From SAR202 cluster bacterium (lineage in GTDB: Bacteria; Chloroflexota; Dehalococcoidia; Lucifugimonadales; UBA2962): a stretch of 64,000 nucleotides of DNA. A program made the position numbers and the translations under genes. Where the stretch lies: NCBI GenBank assembly GCA_009392275.1, contig VFGV01000002.1, forward strand, positions 24,406-88,405. The letters run 5' to 3'. The notes beneath the pieces are model-generated. The model saw only the letters and a list, made by a program, of their open reading frames with translations, ran no database searches and was not told where the DNA came from. Shown here one piece after another: positions 54,807 through 63,911 of this stretch (position 1 is its first letter; each line of letters begins with the position of its first letter).

Positions 54807-55934
54807 TTAGTCCTCTAAGATTATTTGGATGGAATTCAACAATTCTGATATTCCTGTTCCGTTTTTAGCAGACACAATGTTCACGGGTGTACCATAATCA
54901 TTATCAATTCTCGTTGGAGCCAAGATAGAAATATCTTCAATGCTGGCTGATGATGAAAGCAGATCTGCCTTATTTAGGATTATTATACTTTTACTCTGAT
55001 CGACACCTAAGTTTTGTAGAACCTCCGTCACGACACTGACGTGCTGTGCTGCATTAGGGTGAGTAATATCCACAACGTGAAGAATCGCAGAGGTTTCTCG
55101 GATCTCTTCTAAAGTTGCTCTGAATGCCGCCACAAGTGTTGTAGGCAGCTTTTGTATGAATCCAACTGTGTCAGTTATAAGAATTTGTTTTGAATTCGGT
55201 AGTTGAAGTTTTCGGGTAACCGGATCAAGAGTCATGAAAAGTTTATCCTCTGCTGCGACTCCGGCTTTAGTCAGGGTATTTAATAAAGTACTTTTTCCCG
55301 CATTGGTGTATCCAACCAGGCCAACTACGTCTACTCCACTTCTTCTTCTGCGCTCCCGATACAGATTTCTATGAGTACGTATTGATTCCAGCTCTTTCTT
55401 AAGCTTTATAATCCTGTTACGAATTAATCTTCGATCAGTTTCGATCTGAGTCTCTCCGGGACCTCTTGTACCAATCCCTCCGCCTAGGCGCTCAAGATGG
55501 CTCCACTGGCCAGCTAATCGTGGCAGTAAATATTCGTGTTGTGCTAATTCCACCTGTAACCGGCCTTCGCGGGTTTGGGCACGGGAAGCAAAAATGTCTA
55601 ATATAAGTGCTGTTCGATCTATTACCTTTACTTTTTTTAAAACCTTCTCCAGGTTTTGTTGTTGGTTGGGATCTAACTCGTCATCGCAGATTACAGTACC
55701 GATAGAATTTTCAATAATTAATTCTTTTAGTTCTTCAAGTTTTCCTTGACCCAGATAGTAATGGCTGTAGCGCCTTAATTTTTGAGTTAAAACTCCTATT
55801 ACTTCTGCACCGGCGCTTAAGGCCAGTTCTCTCAACTCCTCGATTGAATCCTGGATAGACAGCTGGGCTTTGCGCCCGTAAAGATCAACTCCCACAAGTA
55901 AAACTCGTTCCGTATTTTTTTTCGTGTATACCAA
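54807..55934 (-). CDS. hflX: Ribosome-associated GTPase HflX
   Basis: This protein of 375 residues has the HflX-specific N-terminal domain (LLVGVDLYGRKAQLSIQDSIEELRELA and YLGQGKLEELKEL) and the linker with EGRLQVELAQHEYLLPRLAGQWSHLERLGGGIGTRGPGE. The G domain follows with GYTNAGKSTLLN, DTVGFIQKLP, NKAD and SAKNGTG. HflX splits stalled or stressed ribosomes. The TTG at 55934 lacks a ribosome binding site; upstream the frame stays open into the dapL spacer, where GGAG sits eight bases before an in-frame ATA (55976), which is not a usual start. It is last in the long minus-strand operon. Confidence 0.9.
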   Translation of the reverse strand: MVYTKKNTERVLLVGVDLYGRKAQLSIQDSIEELRELALSAGAEVIGVLTQKLRRYSHYYLGQGKLEELKELIIENSIGTVICDDELDPNQQQNLEKVLKKVKVIDRTALILDIFASRAQTREGRLQVELAQHEYLLPRLAGQWSHLERLGGGIGTRGPGETQIETDRRLIRNRIIKLKKELESIRTHRNLYRERRRRSGVDVVGLVGYTNAGKSTLLNTLTKAGVAAEDKLFMTLDPVTRKLQLPNSKQILITDTVGFIQKLPTTLVAAFRATLEEIRETSAILHVVDITHPNAAQHVSVVTEVLQNLGVDQSKSIIILNKADLLSSSASIEDISILAPTRIDNDYGTPVNIVSAKNGTGISELLNSIQIILED

Positions 55935-55989
55935 ACGATCTTTACCGGGCTGTCTTCGGTTTCTAATTCGGGCTATGAGTTTAACTCCA

Positions 55990-57159
55990 TTACTTCTTTG
56001 GAATCTCCAGTGATTTTAGACGATCAAGACCGCGTTCCATATCCACATCGTTTATCGTCAGTGAAAGCCTGATATAACCCTCTCCGGAGGGACCATATCC
56101 ATTTCCGGGAGTAACGACGATGTCTGCTTCATCAAGTAACAGAGACGTAAAACTCGCTGAATCGTACCCAGTTGGCACAGGCGCCCACACGTACAAACTT
56201 GCTTTCGGCGGATCTAGTTCAATGCCAATAGAATTTAAGGTTTCTACTACTCTATTTCTTCTTTTTTCGTAAATATTGTTGCGTTCGCGAAGTTGGTTGT
56301 CCGTCATATTCATAGCTTCTATTGCCATGTACTGAATAGCTTGAGGTATTCCAGAGTCAAGGTTGGATTTGACAGTCATTAATGCCTGAATCATATCAGG
56401 GTTGCCAACTGCCATGCCTACTCTCCAGCCGGTCATATTGTAGCTTTTTGATAATGAATGGAACTCGATTCCTGCTTCAATAGCACCAGAACAGTTAAGC
56501 ATACTTATAGGCTTATATTCATCGAAATAATTCTCTGTGTAAGCTGCATCATGAAGCAAAGCGATATCATGTTTAAGCGCAAATTCAATTGCTTTATCAA
56601 AAAATGACTGATCAGCAACAGCTCCAGTTGGGTTGTTTGGATAATTTATCCACATTACTTTAGCTTTAGATGCTGTTTCACTTGAAATAGATGAAAGGTC
56701 GGGCAGCCAGTCATTGTTGGAAGTTAGAGGCATCCATTCACATTCGCCTCCTGCAAACCAAGTTCCAACGGAATAAACGGGGTATCCAGGGTCTGGGACT
56801 AAGGCTATATCGCCTGGATCAATAAAACATAAAGATGCATGCCCTATTCCCTCTTTAGCGCCTATTAAAGGCAGTATCTCAGTATCAGGGTTAAGCTTTA
56901 TACCAAACCTACGTTGATACCAATCCGCCATTGCCAGGCGTAATTCCGGTAGCCCATCGGTCTCAGGGTAACGATGGTTTACTGAATCAAGAGATGTTTC
57001 AGATAACTTGGCTATGATTGCATCGGGTGTAGGTATGTCCGGGTCACCTATGCCGAAACTTATGACATCAGCCCCCTCCGCCTTCTTTTTAGCTATTTTT
57101 TTACTGATCTCGACAAAGAGATATGGCGGAACCTTATCGATACGCTGAGCAAACTTCAT
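55990..57159 (-). CDS. dapL: LL-diaminopimelate aminotransferase
   Basis: This 389-residue PLP-dependent class I/II aminotransferase has the family features of DapL: FGIGDPDIPTPDAI, HRYPETDGLPELR, GAKEGIGHASLCFIDPGD, DPGYPVYSVGTWFAGG, YPNNPTGAV, the PLP lysine in HSLSKSYNMTGWRVG and GEGYIRLSLT. It makes LL-diaminopimelate from tetrahydrodipicolinate in one step, using glutamate. It follows dapF by 19 bases, and together they give meso-diaminopimelate for lysine and, if present, peptidoglycan. AGAGG lies six bases ahead of the ATG. Confidence 0.9.
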   Translation of the reverse strand: MKFAQRIDKVPPYLFVEISKKIAKKKAEGADVISFGIGDPDIPTPDAIIAKLSETSLDSVNHRYPETDGLPELRLAMADWYQRRFGIKLNPDTEILPLIGAKEGIGHASLCFIDPGDIALVPDPGYPVYSVGTWFAGGECEWMPLTSNNDWLPDLSSISSETASKAKVMWINYPNNPTGAVADQSFFDKAIEFALKHDIALLHDAAYTENYFDEYKPISMLNCSGAIEAGIEFHSLSKSYNMTGWRVGMAVGNPDMIQALMTVKSNLDSGIPQAIQYMAIEAMNMTDNQLRERNNIYEKRRNRVVETLNSIGIELDPPKASLYVWAPVPTGYDSASFTSLLLDEADIVVTPGNGYGPSGEGYIRLSLTINDVDMERGLDRLKSLEIPKK

Positions 57160-57178
57160 TTAAATCCTCTTTTTGTGT

Positions 57179-58045
57179 TTAGTTTAGCCTGTATTTACCT
57201 TCAAAAGTTGTTGCAATCGGACCTTTCATGTATACATCAGAGCCAGGCTCCCAGTGTATTTCAAGATCTCCACCAGGCAACTTCACAGTTACTTTGTTGT
57301 TAACAAGACCCTTTTTGATTGCTATCACTGCGGCGGCGCATGCTCCAGTTCCGCAGGCGAGCGTCTGGCCAGAACCACGCTCCCAGACTTTTAAATCTAT
57401 CAAATCGCGGCTCAATATGTTGATAATCTCAAAGTTAACTTGCTCGGGAAATATAGAGTGTTTTTCAATAATTGGGCCTATATGAGCTAAATCAAAGTCG
57501 TTGATCGGAGTCTCCAGGACAGTTACGGCGTGTGGATTTCCCATAGACAGAGCTGATATAGCAAAATGTTGTTCTTCAATTTCCAAGTAATGGTCTTGAA
57601 GTGTATCGTAGCCTTTTAATTTGAATGGCACATCCGAACTTCGAAATCTTGGCTGTCCCATATTTACCGACGCAGCTACCATCTGTGCATGTTCCCAAAT
57701 AGGAGTAACCTCCAGAATACCTGAGGCAGTTTCCACTAAATAGGTATCTGAATCCTTGGCTAGCAGTCCTATTTTAACGCCAAATGAGACAAAACAGCGT
57801 ATCCCGTTTCCGCACATCTTACCCTCAGATCCGTCGAGATTATACATTTGCATTTTTATATCAGCGTCTTCTGATTGTAATGCAACTATTAATCCGTCAG
57901 ATCCTACTCCAAAATGGCGATCGCTGATTGATACAGATAGTGAACTCCAATTTAAATTAAGATTTCTGCCATCTATAAATACATAGTCATTGCCCGCACC
58001 ATGCATTTTTGTAAATTCTATTGTTGTATTAGATTCAGAGTTCAT
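57179..58045 (-). CDS. dapF: Diaminopimelate epimerase
   Basis: This 288-residue enzyme interconverts LL- and meso-diaminopimelate. It shows FTKMHGAGNDYVFID at the N-terminus, the two catalytic cysteine motifs MCGNGIRCF and GSGQTLACGTGACA, NPHAVTVLE and WERGSGQT. The length is normal (about 270-290). It sits between miaA (19-base gap) and dapL (19-base gap) on the same strand, and the neighbours suggest co-transcription with lysine pathway genes. Confidence 0.94.
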   Translation of the reverse strand: MNSESNTTIEFTKMHGAGNDYVFIDGRNLNLNWSSLSVSISDRHFGVGSDGLIVALQSEDADIKMQMYNLDGSEGKMCGNGIRCFVSFGVKIGLLAKDSDTYLVETASGILEVTPIWEHAQMVAASVNMGQPRFRSSDVPFKLKGYDTLQDHYLEIEEQHFAISALSMGNPHAVTVLETPINDFDLAHIGPIIEKHSIFPEQVNFEIINILSRDLIDLKVWERGSGQTLACGTGACAAAVIAIKKGLVNNKVTVKLPGGDLEIHWEPGSDVYMKGPIATTFEGKYRLN

Positions 58046-58064
58046 CTGATCATTTTATATTAAA

Positions 58065-58994
58065 TTAACCTTTACTAGCATGCAGTTTTAATTGATCATT
58101 AAGGTATTGATGTGCCTGATTATGTCCATTATTTGAGCTTTCAAACCAAACGATCCAATCAGCCTTGCGCAACCAAACATATTGATTTCTAGCAAGTTTA
58201 TGAGTTTTTGTTTTAATCTTTTTGATTACATCCTCAAGTTTTGAGCCAGATGTCAGATGTTCTATTATTTCAGCGTATCCAATGCTAGACATTGATGGCA
58301 GAGTGGCATCGTAACCTTTATCAATAAGTTTTTGAACCTCTTTAACCCATCCATCTGAAATCATCTTATCTATACGGTGATCAATCAATTTATATAGATC
58401 ATCTCTCGATGTTGTGAATGCCACAGAGTAAGCTTGAAAGTTATTATTACCTACAGACTTATTAACAGATTCCGGTTGATATTTTTTAATTTCTAATGCT
58501 CTGATAACCCGCCTAACATTCCGATAATCGATTGCCTCGGCCATTTCGGGATCTTGTGCAACAAGATCTTCGTAAATTGAAAGTGATCCGTGTGTATGAG
58601 CTTTTGCCTCTAGTTGTTTTCTGAATTCTTTATCTGGAGCAATTTTTGGCACATTCCAGTTGTTTATCAGAGCGAATACATATTGGCTCGTGCCTCCAAC
58701 GACAATAGGTAGATTTCCTCTGTTTTGGATCTCATGAATTCTAGTCTTAGCGATTTCCAGGAAATGAGCTAAGCCGTATTCCTTGTCCGGATCTAGCGAG
58801 TTTATTAAGTGATGAGGAACTGATTTAAGTTCATTTTCATTTGGAGTCGCAGTACCAATGTTAAGACCCTTGTATATCTGCCTGCTATCGGCACTGATTA
58901 TTTCACCAGAGTTAAGTTGTGCAAATTCCAATGCGAATTGGGATTTGCCTATACCGGTGGGCCCTAAGACGCATACCAGAGGAATTATACTCAT
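58065..58994 (-). CDS. miaA: tRNA dimethylallyltransferase
   Basis: This 309-residue enzyme transfers a dimethylallyl group to N6 of A37 in tRNAs reading UNN codons. It has the P-loop GPTGIGKSQFALEFA near 11-25, SADSRQIYKGLNIGTA, VVGGTSQYVFALI and DYRNVRRVIRALEI, and the C-terminal KTHKLARNQYVWLRK stretch. The length is typical. It lies between tpiA and dapF with short spacers. Together with the TsaB/E/C genes it makes this window unusually rich in A37 tRNA modification. Confidence 0.93.
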   Translation of the reverse strand: MSIIPLVCVLGPTGIGKSQFALEFAQLNSGEIISADSRQIYKGLNIGTATPNENELKSVPHHLINSLDPDKEYGLAHFLEIAKTRIHEIQNRGNLPIVVGGTSQYVFALINNWNVPKIAPDKEFRKQLEAKAHTHGSLSIYEDLVAQDPEMAEAIDYRNVRRVIRALEIKKYQPESVNKSVGNNNFQAYSVAFTTSRDDLYKLIDHRIDKMISDGWVKEVQKLIDKGYDATLPSMSSIGYAEIIEHLTSGSKLEDVIKKIKTKTHKLARNQYVWLRKADWIVWFESSNNGHNQAHQYLNDQLKLHASKG

Positions 58995-59023
58995 AAATAG
59001 ATACGCTCCACGTCTTTAAAACG

Positions 59024-59779
59024 TTACGTGAGATTACAAGCGTTTTGCAATATTTGTGTGAACCCCTCAGAGCTAAGGCTAGCTCCACCAATCAGAGCCC
59101 CATTTACATTCGGTTTGGCAAGAAATTCAGCAATGTTATCTTCTGTAACGCTTCCGCCGTATAGGATTGGAGTTTGTAAAACCTTCTCAGAGCCAAACAT
59201 TAAGGCTAGTTCGTCCCTTATGAACTTATTAACTTCTTCTGCATCTTCTGGTGATGCGGCAGTACCTGTACCGATTGCCCATACAGGTTCGTAAGCAACT
59301 ATTATGTCGTTAATTCCCTCGATATCCTTCAGAGAGTTTTTGATTTGACTTCTGATAACATTTTCAGTTAAACCTCTAGCTCTGTCTGAAGATTGTTCGC
59401 CAACGCACACTATAGGCCTTAGACCAAACTCTATTGCTCCAGCAAGTTTTTCATTAACAAATTCATCCGTTTCACCAAAAAGTACGCGACGTTCCGAATG
59501 TCCCAGTAGTACATATGAACAGTAATCTTGCAGCATCAATCCTGAAACCTCTCCCGTAAATGCCCCTTTTTGAGCTGAATGCATATTTTGGGCTCCCAAT
59601 TTGATAGAAGAGCCTTTTATCAAATTTGCAACTGATGGAAGTGATAGAAATGGAGGAAAAACGATACATGTAACCGAATCAATCACAGGGACCTCTTTTA
59701 AAATCTCTTTGACTAGATCATTAGATTCAGTCACGGTTTTATTCATTTTCCAATTTGCTGCTACTATAATTTCTGACAT
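59024..59779 (-). CDS. tpiA: Triosephosphate isomerase
   Basis: This 251-residue TIM barrel interconverts dihydroxyacetone phosphate and glyceraldehyde 3-phosphate. The motifs present are AANWKMNKT (substrate-binding Asn/Lys), LLGHSERR with the catalytic His, YEPVWAIGTG with the catalytic Glu, and YGGSV and NGALIGGASL for phosphate binding. GAGG lies nine bases ahead of the ATG. It follows apgM by 15 bases, so three glycolytic genes (pgk, apgM, tpiA) are in a row. Confidence 0.95.
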   Translation of the reverse strand: MSEIIVAANWKMNKTVTESNDLVKEILKEVPVIDSVTCIVFPPFLSLPSVANLIKGSSIKLGAQNMHSAQKGAFTGEVSGLMLQDYCSYVLLGHSERRVLFGETDEFVNEKLAGAIEFGLRPIVCVGEQSSDRARGLTENVIRSQIKNSLKDIEGINDIIVAYEPVWAIGTGTAASPEDAEEVNKFIRDELALMFGSEKVLQTPILYGGSVTEDNIAEFLAKPNVNGALIGGASLSSEGFTQILQNACNLT

Positions 59780-59794
59780 CTATAAATACCTCTG

Positions 59795-61018
59795 TTATGA
59801 GCCAAACTTTTTCAGTTTCCCTGCATGCGCTAATGCGAGCATCATAATCGATTTAGCTTTAATTAAACCTAAAGAACCGTTTCTGAATTCTCTTTCAGAG
59901 AAACTCCCCTGCCCGTCTGCCTTGGTAAAACTTGTGTTGATTAAAAATGGCACTGAATGCCAGCTGTGAGAAGCTAAAACAGCGGGAGTGGAATGGTCTC
60001 CTGCTATTACAAGGACATCTGCACCAATATTTTTAATGTCAGGAATTGACTTGTCAAAATCCTCTAAGGCTTTGACTTTAGCCCTTCGGTCTCCATCCTC
60101 TCCTGCGGCGTCGGCGGGTTTATAGTGCAGGAAAAAGAAATCATGTTGGTTTAGTTTAATCATTGATTTTAGTGATTCAATTTCCTCAGCAAAACCTGTG
60201 TTTTTTGCAGCAATTTCCATCCCGGCCAATTTTGCCAAACCTAAGTACATTGGGTACGCAGCAATACCAATTGGGCTCAACTTGTATTTTTTCTGCATCG
60301 AAGGAAAAGTTGGCGCCTTAGAAATTCCTCTCAGTAGTATCGTATTGGCATGCTGGTTGTCATGTAATAATTCGTGTGCTTGTATGACAAAAGAGTTAAT
60401 TGCATCGGCAATATTTTTGGTTGCCTTGTTTGTTGGCTGACACGTCAAAGGTTTTAAGCCATTTAAACCTGGGTCTGTATCATATACGAAAGGGTAATAA
60501 TCTGGTGCAATATTTTCGCCAGTTAAAACTAATAGAAAGCGATGATCCCTAATCAGTTCCACGTTTATCTTGAAGCCTGGAATTGTTATGCTTGAAAGTG
60601 ATTTTATTAAGCCTGTGCTTTTGTCTGAGGAGATCCTGTTTGCTCTTCGATCCGTAATTACTCCTTCATTATTTGTAAGTGCGAAATTACCCCTAATGGC
60701 TATTTGATTTTCATTTAACTCGAATCCCAGGCCTAAGGCTTCTAATACTCCCCTGCCTACTTGGAATTTAATCGGATCATATCCAAATAGTGCCAGGTGG
60801 CCTGGGCCGGAACCCGGTGTTATACCGTGGTCTACGGGTATAGATAACCCGCAAGCACTCTCTCTGGATAATTTATCCAGGTTAGGAGTTCTTGCTTCTT
60901 CTAATTCGGATTTGTTGGTGGAATCATCGAAATACCCTCCCAATCCATCCACTACAACAAATAAAATTCTGGAGGATGTTTTTCTTGTTAAGTTTTCTAT
61001 TTCCGGAAAGTCAATCAT
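59795..61018 (-). CDS. apgM: 2,3-bisphosphoglycerate-independent phosphoglycerate mutase, archaeal type
   Basis: This 407-residue enzyme is of the ApgM branch of the alkaline phosphatase superfamily. It shows FVVVDGLGGYFD near 20-31, TPNLDKLS, SIPVDHGITPGSGPGHLALFGYDP, GRGVLEALGLGFEL, RGNFAL and, in the C-terminal half, HYKPADAAGEDGD and AGDHSTPAVLASHSWHSVPFL. The metal-binding Asp, Ser and His residues are in these motifs. It is about 400 residues, against about 510 for GpmI. It overlaps pgk by eight bases. This archaeal-type enzyme is found in several bacterial phyla, including Chloroflexota and Thermotogota. Confidence 0.9.
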   Translation of the reverse strand: MIDFPEIENLTRKTSSRILFVVVDGLGGYFDDSTNKSELEEARTPNLDKLSRESACGLSIPVDHGITPGSGPGHLALFGYDPIKFQVGRGVLEALGLGFELNENQIAIRGNFALTNNEGVITDRRANRISSDKSTGLIKSLSSITIPGFKINVELIRDHRFLLVLTGENIAPDYYPFVYDTDPGLNGLKPLTCQPTNKATKNIADAINSFVIQAHELLHDNQHANTILLRGISKAPTFPSMQKKYKLSPIGIAAYPMYLGLAKLAGMEIAAKNTGFAEEIESLKSMIKLNQHDFFFLHYKPADAAGEDGDRRAKVKALEDFDKSIPDIKNIGADVLVIAGDHSTPAVLASHSWHSVPFLINTSFTKADGQGSFSEREFRNGSLGLIKAKSIMMLALAHAGKLKKFGS

Positions 61019-62216
61019 TTTTAATTATTGCCTCAACTGCTGGTAAAGCTTTCCCCTCCAAATAAGTTAAAGTTGCACCTCCACCAGTAGATACATGGGT
61101 CACATTATTGCTCAACTTGAGTTTTGACACTACATCTGCGGTTGAACCTCCCCCAACGACTGTAGTGCCATCTTCCAAGCCAGCTATTGCTTTGGCTACG
61201 TTTATAGTACCAGAAGAAAAGTTTTTCCACTCAAACACGCCCATCGGGCCGTTCCACATAACGGTACAAGATCCAGAGATAGTACCGTTATATATTTGTG
61301 AAGTTTTAGGGCCGATATCCAATATGATCATGTTCTCTGGAATCGAGTCAATACTTGCTACTTGAAAATTTGCATCTGCGTGAAATCTGTCAGCAACAAT
61401 TACATCATGCGGAATTATTATTTCCGCTCTGTTTTTGTGATCTTCCATAAGATTAATTACTTCTGACAGCCTGTCGTCTTCGTATTTAGATAATCCTACA
61501 CTAAAGCCTTTAGCTTTAATAAAAGTTGCTGCCATACCACCACCGATTATGATTGAATCTACTGTTTTAGATAGGTTTTTCAACACCCCCATCTTATCCG
61601 ATGCCTTAGCTCCTCCAATGATAGCTGTCATAGGCCTATCAGGATTACTCATAAGTTTACCCAGAATATCCAGCTCCTTTTGCATTAAAAACCCCATGTA
61701 TGAAGGTATATGTTTTGTAATTCCTTCAGTTGATGCATGTGCTCTATGTGCTACTCCAAAAGCATCGTTTATATATATATCTGCAAGATTCGCGAGTTCT
61801 CTAGATAGTCTGGGATTGTTTTTTGTTTCTCCTGACTCAAATCGGATATTCTCCAACATCGCCACTGACTTAAATGGCAACTGTTTTATTTGGTTCTCTA
61901 CTTCTTTTCCTTTGCATCCTGGTAGTTGTAATACAGGTTTATCCAGGAGCTCGCTTAGCCGTTTTGTTATTGGCTTCATAGAAAATTCTTTGTCAGAACT
62001 GCTATTTGGTCGGCCAAGATGAGATAAAAGAATAACTTTACAATTTCTTTTAAGAAGATATTCAATTTGAGGAATACTAGCTAAGATTCGACTGTCATCA
62101 GCAATGTTTGTTGTGCCAGGATCCATAGGAAGGTTGTAATCCACTCGAATTAGGACGGTTTTGTCCTTTATGTCATGCTTTTTTATTGAATTGCTATTGA
62201 GGGTGCTATTAGTCAA
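61011..62216 (-). CDS. pgk: Phosphoglycerate kinase
   Basis: This 401-residue enzyme shows VLIRVDYNLP, LLSHLGRPN, MLENIRFESGETKNN, YINDAFGVAHRAHAST, VMWNGPMGVFEW and VVGGGSTADVV (usual GGGDTA; here Ser replaces Asp). It makes ATP from 1,3-bisphosphoglycerate in glycolysis. Length and motif order are complete. The start is a TTG that overlaps the stop of the polyprenyl synthase by eight bases. The pgk-apgM-tpiA order places three glycolytic enzymes in one run. Confidence 0.93.
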   Translation of the reverse strand: MTNSTLNSNSIKKHDIKDKTVLIRVDYNLPMDPGTTNIADDSRILASIPQIEYLLKRNCKVILLSHLGRPNSSSDKEFSMKPITKRLSELLDKPVLQLPGCKGKEVENQIKQLPFKSVAMLENIRFESGETKNNPRLSRELANLADIYINDAFGVAHRAHASTEGITKHIPSYMGFLMQKELDILGKLMSNPDRPMTAIIGGAKASDKMGVLKNLSKTVDSIIIGGGMAATFIKAKGFSVGLSKYEDDRLSEVINLMEDHKNRAEIIIPHDVIVADRFHADANFQVASIDSIPENMIILDIGPKTSQIYNGTISGSCTVMWNGPMGVFEWKNFSSGTINVAKAIAGLEDGTTVVGGGSTADVVSKLKLSNNVTHVSTGGGATLTYLEGKALPAVEAIIKND

Positions 62217-63258
62217 CGTTAGTTAGTATCTTTGTAAATGATTTTAGCAATTCTTGGTTAAAGTCTATCTTCGAGACTGACTTAAAAGCTGTATCTATAT
62301 AATCGTTTAAAGTCTGTTTTGCAAAGTCTTTGCCACCTAAATCAGATACTAACTGACGAACATCTTTTACGTCATCGGGTGTTAAAACCCGTTTAAAATA
62401 TATTTCCCCCAATTTACGCTTGTTGGTTATATCGGCGTTACTTATTGCTGAAATAATGGGCAGAAGTTTCTTCTTATTCAATACCTCTTCTGACGGCCTG
62501 TCATTGATGGCGCTAGTATTCGAAGGCTCACCATATAGTTCTTTAATGTCATCAGCTATCTGCGTTGCAATGCCTATGTTAGTTCCGAATTCAGCGAATT
62601 CATCAGCCAGAGAACCGGTTTTACTTAGCATCGCGCCAAGTTTCATTGCTCCGGCCATTATCGATCCACTTTTTGCCTGCGCCATATCCAAGTATTGTTC
62701 AACAGTAATATCTATTCTTTCTTGAGCCTCTAGCTCTATAAATCTACCTTCACACATCGCTAATGCTGCATTATCAATAACTTTAGTCGCTTCAAAAACC
62801 AAGCTGGAATCTATATTTTTGTCAGTAAGATTCAGAATTACCAATCTAGCTAAAGCATGTAATCCATCCCCTGCATTAATAGCTTGGGCTGGCCCCCAAA
62901 CCCACCATACAGCGTCTCGATCATTTCTCACTGGTCTGCCTGCTTGAATGTCATCATGTATCTCAGCGAATGTAGCGAGCATTTCAATTGCTGATCCTGC
63001 TGAGACCGCTGCAGGGCATTCACCAGTTTCGTTGTCTAAACTGATCGCAGCTACTAAACATGCCAATCCATACCTGCGTAGATTATGCAGATCGTGTTTT
63101 GGAGCTGATATAAAGTCCTCACCCGGTTTCCCAGTCCACCCAAAATGATATGACATCAAATTATATAGACCTATTTTTCGACTTAATATCGCTGCAGATA
63201 TCTCATCGTTAATCAAGGCGTTCAAATTTGTAAGCTGATTGTTATTTTTAAGTACCAA
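62209..63258 (-). CDS. Polyprenyl synthetase family protein (isoprenyl diphosphate synthase)
   Basis: This 349-residue all-helical protein has the polyprenyl synthetase layout, with SAGSAIEMLATFAEIHDD as the first Asp-rich region and TQIADDIKELYG as the second. Both are imperfect: the first reads DDIQAG (residues 102-107, Ala where the motif usually ends in Asp) and the second ends in Glu rather than Asp. It should condense isopentenyl diphosphate into C15-C50 chains, possibly the polyprenol carrier used by the glycan cluster, which is inference. The start is TTG at 63258. It lies between tsaC (44-base gap) and pgk (8-base overlap). Confidence 0.8.
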   Translation of the reverse strand: MVLKNNNQLTNLNALINDEISAAILSRKIGLYNLMSYHFGWTGKPGEDFISAPKHDLHNLRRYGLACLVAAISLDNETGECPAAVSAGSAIEMLATFAEIHDDIQAGRPVRNDRDAVWWVWGPAQAINAGDGLHALARLVILNLTDKNIDSSLVFEATKVIDNAALAMCEGRFIELEAQERIDITVEQYLDMAQAKSGSIMAGAMKLGAMLSKTGSLADEFAEFGTNIGIATQIADDIKELYGEPSNTSAINDRPSEEVLNKKKLLPIISAISNADITNKRKLGEIYFKRVLTPDDVKDVRQLVSDLGGKDFAKQTLNDYIDTAFKSVSKIDFNQELLKSFTKILTNVD

Positions 63259-63302
63259 TATTTTGTCCAGAGTATTTTTAATATGTTAGTAGAAAGTATT
63301 AT

Positions 63303-63911
63303 CTAAATAGATAAATCTAGTTTATGTAATTTCAATGTAGATTGTAATTCGCTTTTCTCTATTGCTCCATGACGAAGTATACGTGCTGGCCTTGTGCTTA
63401 GGTCAAGAACTGTGGAAGGTAGACCTCCAGTAGTTGTAGCATTTTTATATATGAAATCAACTTTGCTACCCATGGATAATTCAACCTGATCACTTGTCAT
63501 CGCTGGTGTTTCACCAGACAAGTTTGCACTTGTTCCGGTTATAGGTTTACCTAACTTACGAACAGTAGATCTTATAAACTCAGAGTCTGGCATTCGAACT
63601 CCTATAGTGTCCATTCCGGGAGATAGGTTTGGGGCCAGTGTAGCGGCTTTTTTAAGTATTATCGTTAATTCACCGGGCCAATACTTTTGTAAAATTAAAT
63701 CCAAGTTATTTGGTTGATCGATTGTGTATTTATATATATCTGAAAAATCTGCTATCAAAACGGGTATTGCACTTGACTCGGCACGCCCTTTAATTCGAAA
63801 AATCTTACTTACTGCAATTTCATTTGATGCATCAGCGGCCAGGCAAAACAGATTGTCTGTAGGTAAAGCGGCCACTCCGCCATTTTTCAAAATGTCTACA
63901 ATTTTATCCAT
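63303..63911 (-). CDS. tsaC: Threonylcarbamoyl-AMP synthase (TsaC/Sua5/YrdC)
   Basis: This protein of about 202 residues has the YrdC-domain features: GGVAALPTDNLFCLAADASN, KIFRIKGRAESSAIPVLIAD, WPGELTIILKKA, VGVRMPDSEF-like VRMPDSEF, and GTSANLSGE. It makes threonylcarbamoyl-AMP from threonine, bicarbonate and ATP for t6A37. I use the ATG at 63911; a TTG at 63965 extends the frame by 18 residues unlike the family. A TATACT box at 63980-63975 gives a start point near 63968, so the leader would be about 57 bases. It heads the long minus-strand operon. Confidence 0.88.
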   Translation of the reverse strand: MDKIVDILKNGGVAALPTDNLFCLAADASNEIAVSKIFRIKGRAESSAIPVLIADFSDIYKYTIDQPNNLDLILQKYWPGELTIILKKAATLAPNLSPGMDTIGVRMPDSEFIRSTVRKLGKPITGTSANLSGETPAMTSDQVELSMGSKVDFIYKNATTTGGLPSTVLDLSTRPARILRHGAIEKSELQSTLKLHKLDLSI

